A stretch of DNA of 64,000 nucleotides from Lustribacter sp965277075 (GCA_965277075.1 OZ255707.1:3100001-3164000); one strand, 5' to 3'; positions 48,802 through 57,149 are shown, numbered from the stretch's first letter. Notes: a model not told the origin generated them from the letters alone. Program-made: numbers and translations.

Positions 48802-49752
48802 ATGTCACCCCGGACCGTTGGCGCCACCATCCCCTCCCAAGCCGGTCGTCTCGCCGTCGTCACCGGCGTGGGCGGTCTCGGGTACGAGACAGCGCTCGCG
48901 CTCGCGGGTGCGGGCGCGTCTGTCGTGCTCGCCGGCCGCAATCCCGACCGCGGACAGGCGTCGCTTGTGCGGATTCGCGGGGTGCATCCGGCGGCAGACG
49001 TGCGCTTCGAACATCTCGACCTCGCCGAGCTCGCGTCGGTCCGCGCGTTCGCGCAACGCATGGCGTCGCAAGTCGAGCGCGTCGATCTGCTCGTCAACAA
49101 CGCCGGCATCATGATGCTGCCGCAGCGGCGAACGACGGCCGATGGCTTCGAGCTGCAGTTCGGCACGAATTTCCTCGGACACTTCGCGTTGACCGCGCAG
49201 CTGCTGCCGATGCTCTCGCGCGGCCAGGCGCGCGTGGTGAACGTATCGAGCAGCGCAGATAACTTCGGGCGCATCCCGTTCGACGATCTCCAAGCCGAAC
49301 GCCACTACAATCCCGAAGCTGCATATTGCCAATCGAAACTCGCAAATTCGCTCTTTACGCGTGAACTGCAACGCCGCAGTGACGCAGGCGGCTGGGGACT
49401 TGCCGCGTTCACCGCGCAGCCCGGGTTTACGCGCACCGATCTGATCTCCAACGGCATCGGCCAACCGAACGCGATCCTCAGCTTCTTATGGCGCTTCGGC
49501 AGCCACGCGCCCGCGGAAGGCGCACTCTCGATTCTCTATCCGGCGACCATGCCCGACGTTGCGGGCGGCGAATACTATGGTCCCGATGGTTTCCTCGCGC
49601 TGACAGGTTTTCCGAAGCGCATCAGCTATCCGCGCGGTGCGCGCGATCCGGTCAAGGCCGAACGTTTGTGGAACGTCGCGGAAGAGCTCACGCACGTGCG
49701 GTTCGCCGACGCCGTGTCGGGGACGCCGACCGCGACGCTCGTCCGGCCCTGA
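48802..49752 (+). CDS. SDR family oxidoreductase (retinol-dehydrogenase-like length)
   Basis: A 316-residue short-chain dehydrogenase with a slightly unusual cofactor loop 'VVTGVGGLGYETALALAGAGASVVLAGR', 'HLDLAELASVRAF', 'DLLVNNAGIMMLPQ', 'VVNVSSSADNFGRIPFDDL' and the active-site pair in 'YCQSKLANSLFTREL'. The C-terminal 'PAEGALSILYPATMPDVAGGEYYGPDG' is found in light-dependent-protochlorophyllide-reductase/retinol-dehydrogenase-like SDRs. A GAGGAG site precedes the ATG. It is controlled probably by the divergent TetR regulator; the substrate is unknown. Confidence 0.87.
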   Translation: MSPRTVGATIPSQAGRLAVVTGVGGLGYETALALAGAGASVVLAGRNPDRGQASLVRIRGVHPAADVRFEHLDLAELASVRAFAQRMASQVERVDLLVNNAGIMMLPQRRTTADGFELQFGTNFLGHFALTAQLLPMLSRGQARVVNVSSSADNFGRIPFDDLQAERHYNPEAAYCQSKLANSLFTRELQRRSDAGGWGLAAFTAQPGFTRTDLISNGIGQPNAILSFLWRFGSHAPAEGALSILYPATMPDVAGGEYYGPDGFLALTGFPKRISYPRGARDPVKAERLWNVAEELTHVRFADAVSGTPTATLVRP

Positions 49753-49814
49753 CCGCGTCGATTGCGACACCAATTGGCAAGCAAGTTGTAATCTTCGAAA
49801 TTCGCGCGGGGTCA

Positions 49815-50122
49815 AGCGGAGGGTTTCGCGGCACCGCTACTCATCGGCGCGGCAGTCATTCGCACTCTTGAAGATTTAAAGACCCAGGGTGGGTCGCAAG
49901 GAAAAGATTTCGCGAGTATCGTCGACGTCTCGCCTGTCTTCGCTATATTGTTCTATTGTTGATCGACTATCGGACTTTTACAGCCCCGATGGAGCGCGCC
50001 CGTGGCTTCATGCGAAGCACGCGTTGCTCAACAATGAACGGGTGATTGATCTCATTAACGCCGACCGAACCGAAGAAGTCCTTGCCGTGATCGAGCGACT
50101 CAACGCGGGCGTGTGTCTCTGA
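49815..50122 (+). pseudogene. Xre/MbcA/ParS-type antitoxin remnant (DUF2384)
   Basis: The intact 3' part (49889-50122 frame) encodes 'FYSPDGARPWLHAKHALLNNERVIDLINADRTEEVLAVIERLNAG'. This follows the DUF2384 antitoxin pattern of p-x-gA-x-x-W-L, a-L-x-g-x-x-p-x-d-L-i, and E-x-V-l-x-x-i-x-r-l-x-x-G. Upstream coding in another frame ('IRTLEDLKTQGGSQGKDFASIVDVSPVFA', ending near 49962) looks like the preceding helix-turn-helix part, so a frameshift splits the gene at about 49940-49960. A degraded RES-type toxin may follow. Confidence 0.55.
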
Positions 50123-50149
50123 TCCGTTGCTGGCGAAATATGTCGAGCG

Positions 50150-50318
50150 AGAGACTTTGAACTTCTCAATAGCCCTCGATAAACGCGAACGCGAACGCGA
50201 AGCATTTGAAGGAACGGTGTGGCGCGCAATCCGGGAGGGCCCGATCCGCTGACGGAATGGTCGGCCCTCGGTACCGCCTTCCGGGTCCTCAAGCAGGGTC
50301 GCCCCCGAGGTCGTTGAA
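50150..50318 (+). pseudogene. Possible RES-domain toxin remnant
   Basis: Downstream of the antitoxin remnant one frame reads 'FEGTVWRAIREG' and, after a one-base shift near 50240, 'DPLTEWSALGTAFRVLKQG'. RES toxins begin with a similar pattern: hydrophobic-R-x-x, then DPL-x2-S/G-x-x-x-GgRf/W-N. The similarity is short and the rest of the toxin (about 120 residues) is missing. This is a weak assignment supported mainly by its position after a DUF2384-type antitoxin. Confidence 0.3.
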
Positions 50319-50412
50319 GCCGACGTCTGGTCCAGCGGGACTACGATCAACGTTGGCCAATCGGCCGGGTGCGGCCGCCCGGACAACGCAAAAACCCCGT
50401 CAAATAACGCGC

Positions 50413-50488
50413 GCCGACGTAGCTCAGTTGGTAGAGCAGCTGATTCGTAATCAGCAGGTCAGCAGTTCGAATCTGCTCGTCGGCTCCA
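50413..50488 (+). tRNA. tRNA-Thr (anticodon CGT)
   Basis: A full cloverleaf with an encoded CCA end. The 7-bp acceptor stem pairs GCCGACG with CGTCGGC. The D arm is GCTCAGTTGGTAGAGC. The anticodon stem GCTGA/TCAGC encloses loop TTCGTAA with anticodon CGT, which reads ACG (Thr). The T arm is AGCAG-TTCGAAT-CTGCT. The discriminator base is T. It sits alone in a region of decayed genes; no integrase or attachment-site duplication was seen near its 3' end. Confidence 0.95.
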
Positions 50489-50611
50489 GTTCAAACCCGT
50501 CACCCTTCTCCGCCAAGCGGAAAATGTCCACGGAAGCGGGCCAGCTTCACGCCGCGTCGCACGCGCCGCTTGGTATGCGGCGAAGGTGGGAGCCGCTTTT
50601 CGTTCGACGAA

Positions 50612-51715
50612 ATGGAAAGCATGGGATCGGCGCGGTGGCTTGCAATCGTGTTCCTTCCGGTTATGCTCGCGCGTGGAAATGCCGGCGCGCAATCCGAACG
50701 CGTACCCTCGCCGACCGGGGTGCTACTGACCGCTGTCGTTGCAGCGAGAGATCGTGCGAGCGCTACGGGCGACGGCGCATCAACGCTGCACCTTGCTCCT
50801 GGCGATCGCGATGCGCTTGCGTTTTGGCTCGCGGCGCACGGGCGCGGTCCACTGCATGCACGCGGGCTCAGCGATCGGCAGATCGGCGTTCCGTTCTTTC
50901 CTATCGATTACGCGATCGTTCCGGCACCGTGGCCGGCAACGGTTGCGACTCTTCCGCCGGCTCCGGTGCACGCGCCAATTCCGGCGGCGACGCAGCAGCC
51001 CGCACCGCTGCGGCGTAGCTTTCTCGGAGGGCTGCTCGCCGCCACTGTGCCGGATCTGCCGATTAATATTCCGGTCGCATCGACGTCCAGTTCGTCTTCT
51101 TCAACGATCCAGAATGCGGATGGCTCGATTTCTCAAACGACGTCGAACTCCGGCGCCTCCGTAAACGTCGGCGTGAATCCATGGGCCGTGGTCGGAGCGC
51201 TCATCGATGCAACGTCCGCACATAACGTCCCTGAGCCGCCATCCGTGCCGTGGCGTAGTCTCGTATTTGGCGCTTCGCGCCTCGGGGCGCGTTCATCAAC
51301 CGTTGTGGTCACACGGGGCTTCGCCGCAGTCCGCAATGACGGTACCGAAGGCGTCGCTTGCATCTCCTTCACAAATAATGCTTCACAGTCGCTTCGCGAG
51401 GTGGATGTCGATATTGAGATTATCGACAAGCTGGGGTTCATTAAAAGAGTCGCACCGCTGCGTCGCGCCGGCCTCGTCGCCGCGGGCGCGTCGGCGGGTG
51501 GTCCCGAGAACGTGCAAGACGTTGCGTCGGCACGCGGTAATTGCGTGATTGATGGCGAGAACACGTTAACCGATCTCACCGATCCGTTCGCGGGCGCAGC
51601 GGCCATTCTTTACGCCGTTCGTTCGGTCGCCTACGCCGACGGCTCGACGTGGCTTCAACCCGGCGCAAATCCTTGGCCCCTAACCGCACAATCGCGCGGC
51701 GCGCCGGCGCCGTGA
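50612..51715 (+). CDS. Secreted hypothetical protein
   Basis: A 367-residue protein with an N-terminal signal peptide ('ARWLAIVFLPVMLARGNAGAQS'). The first part is followed by a Pro/Ala-rich linker ('PAPVHAPIPAATQQPAP'), a Ser/Thr-rich segment ('VASTSSSSSSTIQNADGSISQTT') and a C-terminal region with beta-rich, immunoglobulin-like character ('VACISFTNNASQSLREVDVDIEIIDKLGF'). No family is recognised. ATG at 50612 or 50621 could be the start. It lies between a tRNA and a pseudogene zone, has a coherent composition and appears intact, so it is likely expressed. Confidence 0.6.
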   Translation: MESMGSARWLAIVFLPVMLARGNAGAQSERVPSPTGVLLTAVVAARDRASATGDGASTLHLAPGDRDALAFWLAAHGRGPLHARGLSDRQIGVPFFPIDYAIVPAPWPATVATLPPAPVHAPIPAATQQPAPLRRSFLGGLLAATVPDLPINIPVASTSSSSSSTIQNADGSISQTTSNSGASVNVGVNPWAVVGALIDATSAHNVPEPPSVPWRSLVFGASRLGARSSTVVVTRGFAAVRNDGTEGVACISFTNNASQSLREVDVDIEIIDKLGFIKRVAPLRRAGLVAAGASAGGPENVQDVASARGNCVIDGENTLTDLTDPFAGAAAILYAVRSVAYADGSTWLQPGANPWPLTAQSRGAPAP

Positions 51716-51792
51716 GCGACGGTCGCGGCGTGCCGTCGCCGACGATATTTTTCGGGCACGTGCGATCGTTACGATGACGAGCGACGCGAAAA

Positions 51793-52210
51793 ATGGCCGA
51801 AGGCCGGGTGCTTACGCGGCGGTATCTCGACGCCGTTAGTCGCGAGCACCCGGTCATGGTGCAAGTTGCCGGACATTGGGGCGTCGTCAATTCGAAGGCT
51901 CCGCTCGGCTACGCCGGCGCGAGCGCCTTCATCGAAGCGACGCTCATTTTCGACGGCATTGCACGCGCGAAGTCAACAGATCCGACGCGCGTCGGCAATG
52001 CGCTCGAAGGATACCGTTACGCGGGCCCGACCGGGCCGGAGCAAATTCGCGCGCACGACCATCAAGTCATAAAACCGTACTACCTACTTCTTGGCAAACC
52101 ACGCGACGCCATGAATATCCATGCGATTTCATCGACACCGTCGCGACCGGTTCGTATCCCGTTCCTCTTGCACAGAGCGCGCGCATGCTGCGCGCCGCGC
52201 GCTGATCGCC
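51793..52210 (+). pseudogene. Branched-chain amino acid-type binding protein (Peripla_BP_6) C-terminal remnant
   Basis: The frame from 51793 encodes 'GYAGASAFIEATLIF', 'ARAKSTDPTRVGNALEGYRYAGPTGPEQIRAHDHQVIKPYYLLLGKPRDAM', the end of a LivK-like binding protein of about 400 residues. The final part continues in a different frame as 'DFIDTVATGSYPVPLAQS' (about 52110-52180). Thus the N-terminal two thirds are gone and at least one frameshift is present. No Liv transport genes are near. Confidence 0.75.
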
Positions 52211-52304
52211 CATCCGAAGTGGGTCGACGGGTGCCATCGTTTCGCCGCGGCGTTCGCTGTATCGAACGTTGCACGACGCCGGTCGGCATATAGGGTCCGC
52301 GCGT

Positions 52305-52430
52305 ATGGTGATCGCGATTTCGGGCGCGACGGGAGCGGTCGGCGGCTCGCTGCGCAGTTGTTCCAAAGCGCGCTGCTCCGCGCGGATGATCGGCTCGTCC
52401 TCGCGGGGCACGGGACTTCGACGACCGGAA
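52305..52430 (+). pseudogene. NmrA-like NAD(P)-binding protein, N-terminal fragment
   Basis: ATG at 52305 starts 'MVIAISGATGAVGGSL', a Rossmann nucleotide motif of the NmrA/atypical SDR type. After a frameshift at about 52352 the likely continuation is 'LAAQLFQSALLRADDRLVLAGHG'. The fragment stops there and runs into the C-terminal part of a different-looking reductase. Only about 40 of some 280 residues survive. Confidence 0.55.
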
Positions 52431-52900
52431 AGCGTCTTCTGCCCGAACGCATGGATCTGCTCGCTATCTGCGAGATGACCGATGCCGAACATCTCGCCCG
52501 CGCTCTCGTATGGGCCGCCACGCATGAACCGTGTGCGAACGAGGCGTTCAACATCACTAACGGCGATTACATTCGGTGGCGGAACGTCTGGCCGGAGATC
52601 GCGTCTATTTTTCGATATGCCGGTCGGAGACGCGCAGCAGGTTCCGCTCACCGCGTACATGTCCGGTAAGGCCGCGCTGTGGGAGACGATCGTCGAGAGG
52701 CACGGTTTGCGTACATACCCCTGCGACCAGCTCGCGGCGTGGCCGTTTCTGGAAGCGCTCCTTTCAAATCGAATTCGATATCATGTCGAATGCGGTGAAG
52801 GCGCGCGAATTTGGCTTCACGGATGTCGTCGACACGACGGCGATGTTTCCTCGGCTCTTCACCACATTCCGGAAAGATCGAACCATTTCGCGTGGCTTTA
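52430..52900 (+). pseudogene. PRISE-type SDR (progesterone 5-beta-reductase-like) C-terminal remnant
   Basis: Three frames carry consecutive pieces: 'MTDAEHLARALVWAATHEPCANEAFNITNGDYIRWRNVWPEIAS' to about 52608, 'FDMPVGDAQQVPLTAYMSGKAALWETIVERHGLRTYPCDQLAAWPF' to about 52760, and 'FQIEFDIMSNAVKAREFGFTDVVDTTAMFPRLFTTFRKDRTI' to about 52890. Their order and content match the C-terminal half of PRISE-like short-chain reductases (the 'AFNITNGDYIRW' and 'NVWP' stretches). At least two frameshifts are required, so the gene is not functional. Confidence 0.72.
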
Positions 52901-52923
52901 GCAAGCCAGATCTCGTTACTCTC

Positions 52924-54108
52924 TCAAGACGCCGCCCCGATACTGCGTAAAGATTCGTAAAGACCGTGTTCGAAATCGTGATAATGTTGCAGAACGGCGG
53001 CATCGGCAAACGGAAATTGTTGAGTAAAAAAAACGGCACAGAGCCTTGCGGCCGGATCGAGCCAATAGTAGGTGTTTCCAAGGCCGGCCCACGTCACGGA
53101 GCCAACGCCGCGCCCAGCCGGGCCCGGTGACGTGTGAACCAGAACGCCAAAGCCCCACTTTTGTCCCGTCCCGAAAAAATCAACGTCATTCGTGATGGCG
53201 GGTAAAGCCGTTTTCAGCGTTACGACATCGGTTGCGCCGATCTGATTGCGAAACATGAGCCGCACGGTCTCGGCTCGCAAAATCCGCGTGCCGTCGAGCG
53301 TTCCCTCGCGCAGCAGCATGCGTGCGAAGGTAAGAAAGTCGCCAGGCGTACTATAGAGACCGCCGCCGCCTGTGAAAAACTCGGGGTGCTGCGGAACTTC
53401 GAACGGGATCGCTTGCAATGAACCGTCCGGCAAACGCTTGTGCATTCCCGCGAGCCGAGAACGTTGGGCCGGCGAAAGTGTAAAACTTGTACTGGCGAGG
53501 CCGAGCGGCCCGAAAATGTTTGCGCGGAGGTACGCTTGCAAATCCATGCCGCTGATCGCCTCGACGATCTTGCCGAGCCAGTCGACGTTGATCCCGTACT
53601 GCCACCGATCGCCGGGATCGAAGAGCAGCGGCGTCTCGAGCGCGGCGTTCCGGCACGTCGCAATTCGCGGCAAGCCTTCGCGTTCTTGATAACGGACGAG
53701 CTCGGCGCTCCACATATCGTACCCGAAGCCGGCCGTGTGCGTGAGCAAGTGGCGGACGGTGATGGGCCGTGCAGCGGCGCGCGTTACCGGCGCTCCGGAT
53801 TCATCGAAACCGACCAGCACGACGGGTGCGGCGAGTCCGGCGACGATGCTACCGGCGGGCGTATCGAGATCGAGTTTGCCGCGTTCCACCAGTTGCAGCG
53901 CCGCAACCGAGGTAAAAGTTTTCGTCATCGATGCGATCCAAAAAACGGTATCAGTCGTCATCGTCGCTGTGCCGGCGAGGCTGCGTTTGCCGAATGCGCC
54001 TTCGTAGCGCACTCGGTCTGCATCCGCCGCGAGCGCAACCACGCCCGCGACGTCGCCGCCGCCGACGGCCGCTTGGAGGATCGCGTCGATCCCCGACATT
54101 ATTCGCAT
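52924..54108 (-). CDS. Serine hydrolase, class C beta-lactamase/EstB-like
   Basis: A 394-residue protein of the beta-lactamase-related serine hydrolase family. The nucleophile and general base lie in 'FWIASMTKTFTSVAAL' (S-x-x-K, about residue 60). The second motif is 'WQYGINVDWLGKIVE' (Y-x-N type). The third is probably the 'HTSPG' stretch near residue 330. There is no signal peptide, so it is cytoplasmic and more likely an esterase or amidase than a resistance beta-lactamase. ATG at 54099 is an alternative start. It is the first intact gene after the pseudogene zone, and its end lies only a few dozen bases from the last remnant. Confidence 0.87.
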   Translation of the reverse strand: MRIMSGIDAILQAAVGGGDVAGVVALAADADRVRYEGAFGKRSLAGTATMTTDTVFWIASMTKTFTSVAALQLVERGKLDLDTPAGSIVAGLAAPVVLVGFDESGAPVTRAAARPITVRHLLTHTAGFGYDMWSAELVRYQEREGLPRIATCRNAALETPLLFDPGDRWQYGINVDWLGKIVEAISGMDLQAYLRANIFGPLGLASTSFTLSPAQRSRLAGMHKRLPDGSLQAIPFEVPQHPEFFTGGGGLYSTPGDFLTFARMLLREGTLDGTRILRAETVRLMFRNQIGATDVVTLKTALPAITNDVDFFGTGQKWGFGVLVHTSPGPAGRGVGSVTWAGLGNTYYWLDPAARLCAVFFTQQFPFADAAVLQHYHDFEHGLYESLRSIGAAS

Positions 54109-54187
54109 CGGTTACCCTCGCTCGCTGCTGTTAACATCGGCGCTCGACCATGATGATCTCGAAGCTGTCATCGTGCCCCGAGCGAAG

Positions 54188-55000
54188 CTATTTTGCTCGG
54201 CGTGGGCGCGGGCGCGGCCGCCCCGACGACGCCTGTTTACCTTCGTTACGTGTGGCGTTTGTGGAACGCAGCAAGCCGCCGAACTGCTCTCGCGCCACGT
54301 CATAGCATTCACACGAAGAGCCTTCGAGGCCCGGCCGATCGACGATCGTGATGGTCCCGTTGCCATATGTGATGAAACCGGCCTTTTGCAGTGTCCCTGC
54401 GGCGATGGTGACGCCGGACCGCTGCGTCCCGAGCATCATCGCGAGGTACTCATGTGTTAGACGAATCTCGGACGAGCCGACGCGATCTTGGGTCATGAGC
54501 AGCCACCGCGAACAACGTTCGTACACGCTATGGAGGCGATTACACGCGGCGAGCTGGCCCAGCATGTTCACATATGCCTGAACGTAGCGATTCAAGAGCT
54601 GCCGAAAGGTTGGATTCGTCTTCAGACGTTCGAAGAGTGTCGCTTCGATCTTGATAGCGGTTCCAGGCACCTGACAATACGACTCGTTGGCGGTCGTCGT
54701 CGCACCTAAGAGAAGCGGTATTGCCGAGACCCCTTCCCGGCCGATCGTGCCCACTTCGATTTGGCTGCCGTCCTTCATGCGAGAGACAATCGAAAGGACG
54801 CAATCGAGCGGGAAGAAGACGTCTTTGATGAGCTCATCGGGCCGATAAATTTGATGCCGGACCGGGAGTGCGACGAGCGTTCCGCGATCAAGTACGGCTT
54901 CGACCTCTGGTTCGTCGAGGCTAGTCAGGATTGCGTTGTTACGCACGACCTCGCGCGTGATCCTGATCGGGGCGGGGCCGACAGTCTGACGGGCTTTCAT
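54188..55000 (-). CDS. Crp/Fnr family transcriptional regulator
   Basis: A 270-residue regulator with an N-terminal cyclic-nucleotide-binding-like beta roll ('HQIYRPDELIKDVFFPLDCVLSIVSRMKDGSQIEVGTIGREGVSAIPLLLG') and a C-terminal winged helix ('LTHEYLAMMLGTQRSGVTIAAGTLQKAGFITYGNGTITIVDRPGLE'). The end of the helical domain carries 'CECYDVAREQF', common in one subgroup of Crp/Fnr proteins without clear cAMP-binding residues. No Fe-S cysteine set of the Fnr type is seen. ATG at 55000 is preferred over TTG at 55006. It is divergent from a STAS protein; the intergenic region holds a 9-bp inverted repeat. Confidence 0.88.
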   Translation of the reverse strand: MKARQTVGPAPIRITREVVRNNAILTSLDEPEVEAVLDRGTLVALPVRHQIYRPDELIKDVFFPLDCVLSIVSRMKDGSQIEVGTIGREGVSAIPLLLGATTTANESYCQVPGTAIKIEATLFERLKTNPTFRQLLNRYVQAYVNMLGQLAACNRLHSVYERCSRWLLMTQDRVGSSEIRLTHEYLAMMLGTQRSGVTIAAGTLQKAGFITYGNGTITIVDRPGLEGSSCECYDVAREQFGGLLRSTNATRNEGKQASSGRPRPRPRRAK

Positions 55001-55032
55001 CGCCAAAGAGCATCTCCGATCCGAGAGGGAAG

Positions 55033-55057
55033 CGAGCGACTGTTCGTGAGTCGCTCG
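55033..55057. promoter_or_regulatory. Inverted repeat between crp/fnr-like and STAS genes
   Basis: Arms CGAGCGACT (55033-55041) and AGTCGCTCG (55049-55057) are perfect complements around the loop GTTCGTG. It lies 33 bases upstream of the Crp/Fnr-like start and about 80 bases before the STAS gene. It could be an operator for the adjacent regulator or a hairpin in a 5' leader. It does not match the Crp/Fnr consensus TTGAT-N4-ATCAA. Confidence 0.45.
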
Positions 55058-55139
55058 ACTTTCCGTTTGCTATTAGGCTCGAGCCCACCTCACGTGAAAA
55101 ATGCACAGACATCGCGGCGTTGTGGCGCCATGATGTTGC

Positions 55140-55556
55140 ATGGATAACTTGCATGTGCTTGGGCTCCATGGCGAAATTGACATTTCGCAAAAGCAATGGA
55201 TTGAGCGGGAGCTCGATCAAATCGAACGATTCGGCCCAGAAGCGTTCACCATCCTCGACTTAACGGCAGTGCGCTACCTCGACACGACGTTTCTCAACGC
55301 GCTGATACGTGTCAAAAACCGGCTTGCCGAGTATAAGCCGCGCATTCGAATCTGCATTGTCGCGCCGCGCATCAGTATCGTCTGGCGTTTGTCCGAGATC
55401 ACGAAACTTGACGCAGTATTTCAGCTTTTCGAAGACGTGGCATCGGCGCGCCGGAGTGGTGCCGCTTTAACGCTACCTCATGTCAGCGACGGGCTGGCGC
55501 TCGAGCGACACATGATGCAGGTGCGCACTGGTCGAATGATCGCGCCAGTGACGTAA
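55140..55556 (+). CDS. STAS-domain protein (anti-sigma factor antagonist-like)
   Basis: A 138-residue protein. Residues about 4-105 form a STAS domain: 'HVLGLHGEIDISQKQWIERELDQI', 'FTILDLTAVRYLDTTFLNALIRVKNRL' and 'RICIVAPRISIVWRLSEITKLDAVFQLFEDV'. The site usually phosphorylated (D-S/T-S) reads 'YLDTTF', so a threonine is available. The extra C-terminal 30 residues are not part of the domain. No partner kinase or sigma factor is adjacent; it is divergent from a Crp/Fnr regulator. Confidence 0.82.
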   Translation: MDNLHVLGLHGEIDISQKQWIERELDQIERFGPEAFTILDLTAVRYLDTTFLNALIRVKNRLAEYKPRIRICIVAPRISIVWRLSEITKLDAVFQLFEDVASARRSGAALTLPHVSDGLALERHMMQVRTGRMIAPVT

Positions 55557-55567
55557 CCACTTCATGA

Positions 55568-55666
55568 ATGGACCTCGATGGTCTCCGACTCCTCAGGCGG
55601 AAGGCGTCCGATCCCGAGACGTACGACCGCGCAATTTGCGAGCAAATGAAGCACGTCTTCGCCTAA
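55568..55666 (+). CDS. Possible 32-residue small protein
   Basis: ATG at 55568 opens a short frame encoding MDLDGLRLLRRKASDPET..., ending ...CEQMKHVFA at a TAA. The composition is amphipathic and protein-like. It lies 11 bases after the STAS stop. There is no recognised family, and it may equally be the remnant of a longer gene, since the following 100 bases continue protein-like sequence in a different frame without a start. Confidence 0.25.
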   Translation: MDLDGLRLLRRKASDPETYDRAICEQMKHVFA

Positions 55667-55778
55667 CCTTCCGTGGGGCCGCCGAGCTGGCGACGAGCGT
55701 CATTATCGAAAAACGCCGCAGGTCCATGTCGCGTTCCAATACATCGCCGAGCTTCGGCATACCGCGGTCATCTCCGGT

Positions 55779-56087
55779 GTGACGGGCGCACTTTGGTGGA
55801 ATTATGAGCCGAAGCTACGAGCGCGTGCAGCAGTTGTGTATGCCGTCGGAGCGTTTCTTGTGACGTGGATGGGCGCGGACGACGGATTGCATACCATTGG
55901 TTTAGGCATCACGTGGTTGGGACTTGGGCTTGTGTTTCCGCTTGGGCCTACCAAGAAGCGCCCGGCCCCTTCACCGTGTGAAGTGACGATTCACCAGGCG
56001 ACCTTGCACGATCCGCACTATCGCTGGGTGCAAAGACTAGCTTTTCTACGCGTGCGGATTCGCTATGCTTCGGGAACGAAGCGTTAG
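55779..56087 (+). CDS. Small membrane hypothetical protein
   Basis: A 102-residue protein starting with GTG. It has two hydrophobic segments ('ARAAVVYAVGAFLVTWMGA' and 'GLHTIGLGITWLGLGLVFPLG') and a basic C-terminal tail ('YRWVQRLAFLRVRIRYASGTKR'). The same frame stays open for another 130 bases upstream ('AFQYIAELRHTAVISGVTGALWW'), so the true N-terminus may be longer or the gene may be truncated. Its stop TAG overlaps the GTG of the flavoprotein gene. No function is known. Confidence 0.5.
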   Translation: MTGALWWNYEPKLRARAAVVYAVGAFLVTWMGADDGLHTIGLGITWLGLGLVFPLGPTKKRPAPSPCEVTIHQATLHDPHYRWVQRLAFLRVRIRYASGTKR

Positions 56088-57037
56088 TGGAATGTGAGAC
56101 ATATGACGTAATCGTCGTGGGAGGCGGCCCGGCAGGTCTCAGTGCAGCGCTCGTGCTCGGCCGCGCCCGACGGACGGTTCTCGTCTTCGACGATGGGCGC
56201 CCGCGCAATGCACCCGCCGGCGAAATGCATGGTTTCCTCAGCCGCGACGGCACGCCGCCGCAGACATTGTTACGCATCGCGCGCGATGAGATCCTCCACT
56301 ACCCGTCGGTTGAGATTGTCGCGGAACGCGTGATTGACATATGCGATGACGGCGACGGATTTGTTGTAACGACGACGTCCGCCGCACGTGCTCGCGGCAA
56401 ACGGCTCCTTCTTACGACCGGCATGTTCGACGATCTGCCGGCGGTCGATGGTCTCGCCGAACGTTGGGGCCGCAGCGTGTTTACCTGTCCGTTCTGCGAC
56501 GGCTGGGAGATGCAAGAGCGCCGGTTCGCCGTCTACGGTGCGGGGCGCGAGGCGGTCGAACTGGCGCAAGAATTGCGCGGGTGGACGCACGACATCGTCG
56601 TGTGCGCGCAGCGCGACGACTTGGTCGCGCGCGATCGGCGGTGGATCGATGCGTCGGGCGCAGCGCTCAATGTCGGACGCCTGCAGCGCATTACCGGGCC
56701 GGACGCGTCGTCGATCGATGCGCTCTGCTTCGAAGACGGGACGCGCATTACGTGCGACGTTCTCTTCATCAGCGCTCCGTTGCGGCAGCATTCATCGTTA
56801 TTTGCCTCACTTGGCTGCGAATTGACCGAACTCCAAGAGATCGCGATCGATGCATGCAACCAGACGTCGCACCGTGGATGCTACGCTGCCGGCGACGCGG
56901 TGACGTCCGTGCATCAAGTGATCGTCGCTGCCGCGAGCGGCGTCCGGGCCGGTATCGCGATCACATCGAATTTGTTAGAAAACGACGCGGAAGAACTCAC
57001 ACGAATCGCTATTCCGATGTCGCCTACGCGTGGCTGA
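56087..57037 (+). CDS. Thioredoxin-reductase-like NAD(P)/FAD-dependent oxidoreductase
   Basis: A 316-residue flavoprotein. The FAD motif is 'YDVIVVGGGPAGLSAALVLGRARRTVLVFDDG', the redox-active pair is in 'FTCPFCDGWEMQ' (C-x-x-C, about residue 131), the NAD(P) motif is 'FAVYGAGREAVELAQEL', and the end has 'SHRGCYAAGDAVTSVHQVIVAAASGVRAG'. It resembles low-molecular-weight thioredoxin reductases and the related proteins often paired with Crp/Fnr or sigma factors in redox defence. No thioredoxin gene is adjacent. GTG at 56087 overlaps the stop of the small membrane protein. Confidence 0.88.
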   Translation: MECETYDVIVVGGGPAGLSAALVLGRARRTVLVFDDGRPRNAPAGEMHGFLSRDGTPPQTLLRIARDEILHYPSVEIVAERVIDICDDGDGFVVTTTSAARARGKRLLLTTGMFDDLPAVDGLAERWGRSVFTCPFCDGWEMQERRFAVYGAGREAVELAQELRGWTHDIVVCAQRDDLVARDRRWIDASGAALNVGRLQRITGPDASSIDALCFEDGTRITCDVLFISAPLRQHSSLFASLGCELTELQEIAIDACNQTSHRGCYAAGDAVTSVHQVIVAAASGVRAGIAITSNLLENDAEELTRIAIPMSPTRG

Positions 57038-57149
57038 GTTGTTTTTTCGACATCTCGACCATGTGTTCTCCGACCGTGCACGCGGGGAAGCGCGGTTCAG
57101 CATCGGCTGGACGGCACACCGGGACGCATTCCACGCGGTAGCCCCTTCA

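Noticed and set aside
50206..51018. 270-residue plus-strand frame running through the tRNA
   Set aside because: It spans the tRNA gene and overlaps the secreted protein in another frame; Arg/Cys-rich shadow composition.
52924..54108. Antibiotic-resistance class C beta-lactamase
   Set aside because: No signal peptide and an atypical third motif; the broader serine hydrolase/esterase family fits better.
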